Positions 60,317 to 64,000 of a stretch of DNA of 64,000 nucleotides are shown here, in pieces. A program made the translations under genes and the position numbers. The DNA is taken from the NCBI RefSeq assembly GCF_016741855.1, contig NZ_JAERRH010000017.1, positions 1-64,000 of the forward strand, read 5' to 3'. Each line of letters starts with the position of its first letter. The first letter of the stretch is position 1. Under the pieces are notes generated by a model. It saw only the letters and a list, made by a program, of their open reading frames with translations. It was not told the origin of the DNA and did not search any database. Source of the stretch: Streptomyces musisoli. Lineage in GTDB: Bacteria > Actinomycetota > Actinomycetes > Streptomycetales > Streptomycetaceae.

Positions 60317-61720
60317 TTATGCGGCCGCCCTGGCGGTCAGTCGCATCTTGAGGTGACGCGGCCCCATCGAGGGGGTGATGGGCGGGTGCCCCTGGCCGGG
60401 CATCGTCTCCAGCCGCCAGCGGGAGGCGATGTCCGCCAGCGCCAGCACGGCCTCGACGACGGCGAACTGGTCGCCGATGCACTTGCGCGCGCCGCCGCCG
60501 AAGGTGAGGAAGGCGTTGTTGCGCGGGGTCGAGTGCCGCTTCTCGGCGTCCCAGCGGTCGGGGTCGAAGGCGTCGGGGTTCGGGTAGTAGTGCGGCAGGC
60601 GGTGCATCGCGTAGGGGCTGTACGCGATGGTCGTGCCGGCCGGGATGTCGTAGTCGCCCAGGCGGGTGTCCGCCGTGACGATCCGGGTCCAGATCATTCC
60701 GGCCGGCGGGTACAGCCGCAGCGCCTCGGTGATGATCTGGTCGGCGAGCTTCAGGTCGGGCAGGTGGTCCATGGAGACCGGCTTGCCCTCCAGGACGCGG
60801 TCGACCTCGGCGAACAGCCGCCGCTGGATGTCCGGGTGAAGGGCGATCAGGTACAGCGCCCAGGACAGCGTGATCGCCGTCGTCTCCGAACCCGCCACCA
60901 GGAAGGTCAGCACCTCGTTGCGGAGTTCGGCGCTGCTCAGGCGCTCGCTCTGGCCGCCGACCGGGCACTCGGAGGCGCCGGTGTCGCGGGACGCCAGGAG
61001 CGCCGAGAGCAGGTCCCCGTGGTCCTCCGGGTTGGCCTGGGCCTTGGCGATGATGTCGGTCACGGTGTTGTGGAGCCCGGCCAGGGCCCGCTGGTAGCGC
61101 CGGTTGCCCGGGGTGGGTATCCGGTTCAGCACGGCCGGCGTGAACGTCTGCCGGTAGGTCGCGTGCTGCACCTCGATGGCGTCGCTGACCAGCCGGCGCA
61201 GGTCCTGCGGGGGCAGCGTCCCGCCGAGCATCGCCTTGAGCATGTTGTGCATCGTCAGGCTGAGCATCTCCGCCGGCATGTCCAGGATCTGACCGTGGCG
61301 CCACTTGCCGGTGATCAGGCTCGTGCCCTCGGTCATCACCCGGGCGTAGCCGGAGAGCCGGTTGCGGTGGAACGCGGGCTGGACCAGCCGGCGCTCCCGC
61401 CGGTGCATGGAGTGCGGGCAGGTCACCAGGCCGTCGCCGAACACCTCCCTGGCCCGGTCGAACAGCAGGCCGCCCTTGTCGTAGATGCGGTCGTTGAGGA
61501 GGATCTGCGAGGTCAGCTCCGGGTCGCAGACCATCACCGCCTTGAGCGGGCCGACGCTGATGCTCATGACGTCGCCGTGCGCGGGCAGCGAGCGCAGGAA
61601 TCCCCGTGGGTCGCGCAGGGCCTTCACCGCGTGGCCCACGACGGGGAGGCCGCCGGGCGCTACGGGAATGTCCTCACCGGGATCCGCGGTGGACCTCTTG
61701 CCTGCAAGCGAGTTGCGCAT
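60317..61720 (-). CDS. Cytochrome P450 of the polyketide locus
   Basis: A 467-residue P450. The I-helix is TFLVAGSETTAITLSWALYL, the ExxR helix is ITEALRLYPPAGMIWTR, and the heme loop is TFGGGARKCIGDQFAVVEAV. The longer N-terminus (VAPGGLPVVGHAVKALRDPR) and this heme loop are like the pentalenene-oxygenase group of Streptomyces, not the NRPS-cluster P450 at 5873. GGGAGGGGC precedes the ATG. It is upstream of the PKS on the same strand and would oxidise the polyketide. It has its own promoter region shared with the SARP gene. Confidence 0.95.
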   Translation of the reverse strand: MRNSLAGKRSTADPGEDIPVAPGGLPVVGHAVKALRDPRGFLRSLPAHGDVMSISVGPLKAVMVCDPELTSQILLNDRIYDKGGLLFDRAREVFGDGLVTCPHSMHRRERRLVQPAFHRNRLSGYARVMTEGTSLITGKWRHGQILDMPAEMLSLTMHNMLKAMLGGTLPPQDLRRLVSDAIEVQHATYRQTFTPAVLNRIPTPGNRRYQRALAGLHNTVTDIIAKAQANPEDHGDLLSALLASRDTGASECPVGGQSERLSSAELRNEVLTFLVAGSETTAITLSWALYLIALHPDIQRRLFAEVDRVLEGKPVSMDHLPDLKLADQIITEALRLYPPAGMIWTRIVTADTRLGDYDIPAGTTIAYSPYAMHRLPHYYPNPDAFDPDRWDAEKRHSTPRNNAFLTFGGGARKCIGDQFAVVEAVLALADIASRWRLETMPGQGHPPITPSMGPRHLKMRLTARAAA

Positions 61721-61824
61721 GTGCCCCTCCCAGGTGCGTCAAGTGCCATTTCGGCCTATTTGAAAAACGGGCCGATAAACTGATCGAGTGTTTTACCGAT
61801 GCGACACAAATGAGCGCATTTCGC

Positions 61825-61842
61825 GATAGCCCAGACTATCAA
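61825..61842. promoter_or_regulatory. GATAG-N6-CTATCAA element upstream of the P450
   Basis: GATAG-CCCAGA-CTATCAA, 105-122 bases upstream of the P450 start. It shares GATAG, a CCAGA-like centre and CTATCAA with the site before the MFS leader (50943-50961), in the same orientation relative to transcription; the spacer is one base shorter. Confidence 0.55.
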
Positions 61843-61858
61843 CATGATCGCGACGGGG

Positions 61859-61887
61859 GCGTGACTCGAGCGTGATCGAAGCGTGAT
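61859..61887. promoter_or_regulatory. Three GCGTGA direct repeats, 11-bp period (SARP-type box)
   Basis: GCGTGA begins at 61859, 61870 and 61881; the last two are GCGTGATC. An exact 11-bp period of short direct repeats is the hallmark of SARP binding sites. The box lies in the P450/SARP divergent gap, 139 bases from the P450 start. The gap 61721-62172 also holds a low-GC stretch (CATATGAATTATGATTCAA near 62079-62098) that may be the SARP promoter; no other gene is seen. Confidence 0.65.
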
Positions 61888-62172
61888 CCCGCTGGTAGAC
61901 CCCACTTTCACCGACCCGAGCCGGCCAATCGTCCACGCCCGGAAGGCACTCCGGGATCACCGGCAGGGCGCCGGATCCGGACCCCTTGGTGACGATTGCC
62001 AGCCAAAGATCACAAACGGAACTCCAAACATGACCCGGACACTCCCGACGGAAACCGCCGACGGGCCTTGACGGCCCCCATATGAATTATGATTCAATAG
62101 CATCGTGCGTCCGGAACCTGTGTGCTTCATGGGTTCCGGTTGACGAGAACTGCTACTCAAACGGGGGCTTAA

Positions 62173-64000
62173 GTGCAGTTCGCAATCCTTGGGTCGGCTA
62201 CGGTGCGTTCTGCGAGCGGCGACCCCTTGGCAATTATGAGGCCCCGCCAGCGGAGCACGCTGTGCATCCTCTTACTGAATAGCGAACGACGGGTGAGCAA
62301 GGAATATCTCGTCGACGCGTTGTGGGGAGCCGACCTGCCCAGCGATCCGGGCGGCGCGCTCCGGAGCAACCTCTACGGCCTGCGCAAGGCGACGCCGATC
62401 AAGGGCCGGCTGCAGACCGGCCGCGACGGCTACGGCCTCGCCCTGCACGAGGGCGACGTGCTGGACCTGCACCGCTTCCGGGGCCTGGCCCAGCAGGCGC
62501 GGACGGCCCAGCTGCTGGGCGACGTCGACGCCGCGGCCCGGCTGTTCCAGCGCGCCCTGGACACCTGGGGCGACCCGCCGCTGGCCGACATCCCGGCCAC
62601 GCCGATCATGCAGCCGGTCATCTCGGAACTGCTCGAACACCGCCACGCCGTCCAGGAGTCGCTGGTGGACGCCCGGCTGGCCCTCGGTCAGCACCACGAA
62701 CTGCTGCCGTTCCTGATGTCGCTCACCACCGCGCAGCCGCTGCGGGAGCGCCGGTGGGAGCAGCTCATCCTCGCCCTGTACCGGTGCGGCAGGCGGGCGG
62801 AGGCGCTGGACACCTTCACCCGGGCGCGCCGGCTCCTCGTCGAGGACTACGGCATCGACCCCGGGGGCCCGCTGCAGCACCTGCAGCAGCTCATCCTGGC
62901 GGACGACCCGCTGCAGGCCCTGACCCTGCCCGTCCCGCCCCAGCGGATCCACGCCGACACCGCGCGCGAGCCGCGCCCGCAGCGGCCCGAGGTCCCCCGG
63001 CCGCTGGTCGGTGTCCCCCACCAACTCCCGGCCGAGCCGCGGAACTTCATCGGGCGCGAGGCCGAACTCAGGATGCTCACCGAGGTGGCGGACGGAATGT
63101 CGCCGGTCGGCTCCTCCCCGGTGGTCTCGGTGCTGTGCGGCCCCCCGGGGATCGGCAAGACGGCCTTCGCCCTCCACCTCGCCCACCGGATCGCGGACCG
63201 CTTCCCCGACGGGCAGCTGTACATCGACCTGGGTGCCTTCGGCCCGACCGACCCGGTCGACACCCAGCAGGCGATCCGGTCCGTCCTCGCCCCGCTGATC
63301 CGGCTGCCGGAGCCGGACACGATGTGCCCGGCCGCCTACGCCAACCTGTACCGGACCACCCTCGCGCAGCGGCGGATGCTCATCCTGATCGACAACGCGT
63401 ACGACAGCGCGCAGGTGCAGCCACTGATCCCGGCCGGCCCGCAGTGCATGGTCATCATCACCAGCCGCCGCAAGCTCACCGGCCTGGTGACCTCGCACGG
63501 CGCCCGGCTGACCACCCTGGACCTGCCCTCCCGGGCCGAGGCGACCGCCCTGCTCGCGAGCCGGCTGGCCGCCGACGACCTCGCCGTCGACAGCGCCGCC
63601 CTCGCCGAGGTGACCGAGGCGTGCGGGCGGCTGCCCCTGGCGCTGGTGATAGCGGCCACCCGAGCGGTCGGCAGGCCCACGGTCCCGCTGCGCCACCTGG
63701 CCGACGAACTGCGCAGCGAGCAGAACCGGCTGGACGTGCTGCGCGGCGGCCGGGCCTCGGGCGACATCCGGGCGGCCTTCTCGTGGTCCTACCGGCGCCT
63801 GACCTGCGCCCAAGCACGCATGTTCCGCGTCCTCGGCGCGCACCGCGTGCGCGAGACCACCGCCGCCGAGGCGGGCCGGCTGGCCGAGGTGCCGGCCCTG
63901 GCGGCGACGCAGGCCCTCACCGGGCTCGCCTACGCGCACCTGATCCGGGAGTACGCCCCCGGGCGGTACCGCTTCGACGACCTGGTGGGCGCCTACGCAG
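62173..64000 (+). CDS. SARP-family regulator with NB-ARC ATPase domain, 3' end outside window
   Basis: The frame is open from GTG 62173 (in-frame TAA just before it; GGGGGC upstream) to the window end, 609 codons. It opens VQFAILGSATVRS, the usual SARP start, then an OmpR-like DNA-binding domain (KEYLVDALWGADLP, ALRSNLYGLRKA), a bacterial transcriptional activation domain (about residues 95-240, ALYRCGRRAEALDTFTRARR), and an NB-ARC domain with Walker A CGPPGIGKTAF near residue 323, Walker B MLILID near 402 and GRLPLALVIAA. This is AfsR-type architecture. A TTA codon at 62272-62274 (Leu in CILLLN) should make it bldA-dependent. It most likely activates the P450 and PKS genes. Confidence 0.93.
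   Translation, partial: MQFAILGSATVRSASGDPLAIMRPRQRSTLCILLLNSERRVSKEYLVDALWGADLPSDPGGALRSNLYGLRKATPIKGRLQTGRDGYGLALHEGDVLDLHRFRGLAQQARTAQLLGDVDAAARLFQRALDTWGDPPLADIPATPIMQPVISELLEHRHAVQESLVDARLALGQHHELLPFLMSLTTAQPLRERRWEQLILALYRCGRRAEALDTFTRARRLLVEDYGIDPGGPLQHLQQLILADDPLQALTLPVPPQRIHADTAREPRPQRPEVPRPLVGVPHQLPAEPRNFIGREAELRMLTEVADGMSPVGSSPVVSVLCGPPGIGKTAFALHLAHRIADRFPDGQLYIDLGAFGPTDPVDTQQAIRSVLAPLIRLPEPDTMCPAAYANLYRTTLAQRRMLILIDNAYDSAQVQPLIPAGPQCMVIITSRRKLTGLVTSHGARLTTLDLPSRAEATALLASRLAADDLAVDSAALAEVTEACGRLPLALVIAATRAVGRPTVPLRHLADELRSEQNRLDVLRGGRASGDIRAAFSWSYRRLTCAQARMFRVLGAHRVRETTAAEAGRLAEVPALAATQALTGLAYAHLIREYAPGRYRFDDLVGAYA

Overview
The window is high-GC actinobacterial DNA, almost certainly from a Streptomyces chromosome. 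The evidence is codon usage, GTG starts, the gene set (rppA with a CYP158-type P450 and cupin, MurT/GatD, MbtH-like protein, SARP regulator, DUF305/DUF6153 pair) and rare TTA codons placed in regulatory positions. From memory of S. coelicolor, the middle of the window (ligase, Nudix, aldehyde dehydrogenase, rppA, CYP158, murT/gatD, pfkA, ddaH, rocD) resembles the SCO12xx region. It is flanked here by two accessory biosynthetic loci.

Bases 2-8107 hold the 3' end of a nonribosomal peptide locus: an N-methylating NRPS ending in C-A-PCP-TE, an MbtH-like protein, a P450, an SRPBCC protein and a 62-residue unknown. A 19-bp hairpin separates it from a convergent five-gene operon (8187-15259, minus) for peptide-type ABC uptake plus an FAD oxidoreductase. 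A DUF885 metallopeptidase is divergent from that operon. Bases 17376-24580 are a loose set: an alpha/beta hydrolase, a DedA protein, VOC and DUF779 proteins, two secreted phosphodiester-type hydrolases and small membrane proteins. This stretch also holds a decayed hydrolase remnant and a frameshifted lanthipeptide-like precursor.

Bases 24741-33800 carry an acyl-CoA dehydrogenase pair with a quinone reductase, a redox regulator and thioredoxin-reductase-like pair, an ATP-dependent DNA ligase with a Nudix protein, an aldehyde dehydrogenase and a small conserved protein. Bases 34461-37265 are the flaviolin operon: type III PKS, CYP158-type P450 and cupin. Bases 37532-49014 are mostly housekeeping genes: an acyl-CoA dehydrogenase with a divergent TetR gene and tandem operators, peptide deformylase, lipid II amidation (MurT/GatD), phosphofructokinase, a CtaG-like protein, an Lrp regulator with the arginine-derivative genes ddaH and rocD, and the DUF305/DUF6153 pair.

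Bases 49309-64000 are a second, more unusual biosynthetic locus. It contains a single 2,518-residue polyketide synthase with the domain order KS-AT-DH-MT-(psiKR)-ER-KR-ACP, typical of fungal highly reducing synthases and without a release domain. With it are a P450, a free-standing acyltransferase-fold protein that has lost its catalytic serine, an MFS exporter behind a short TTA-containing leader frame, and a SARP/NB-ARC regulator that itself has a TTA codon. Direct repeats of GCGT(G/T)A-type sit upstream of both the PKS and the P450 genes. A separate GATAG...CTATCAA element sits upstream of both the P450 and the exporter leader. Together these suggest one co-regulated polyketide system, and this is the best candidate for something undescribed in the window.

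Many intergenic spaces contain tandem repeats (7, 35, 40 and 73 bp periods). No tRNA, rRNA, CRISPR array, transposase or integrase was seen.
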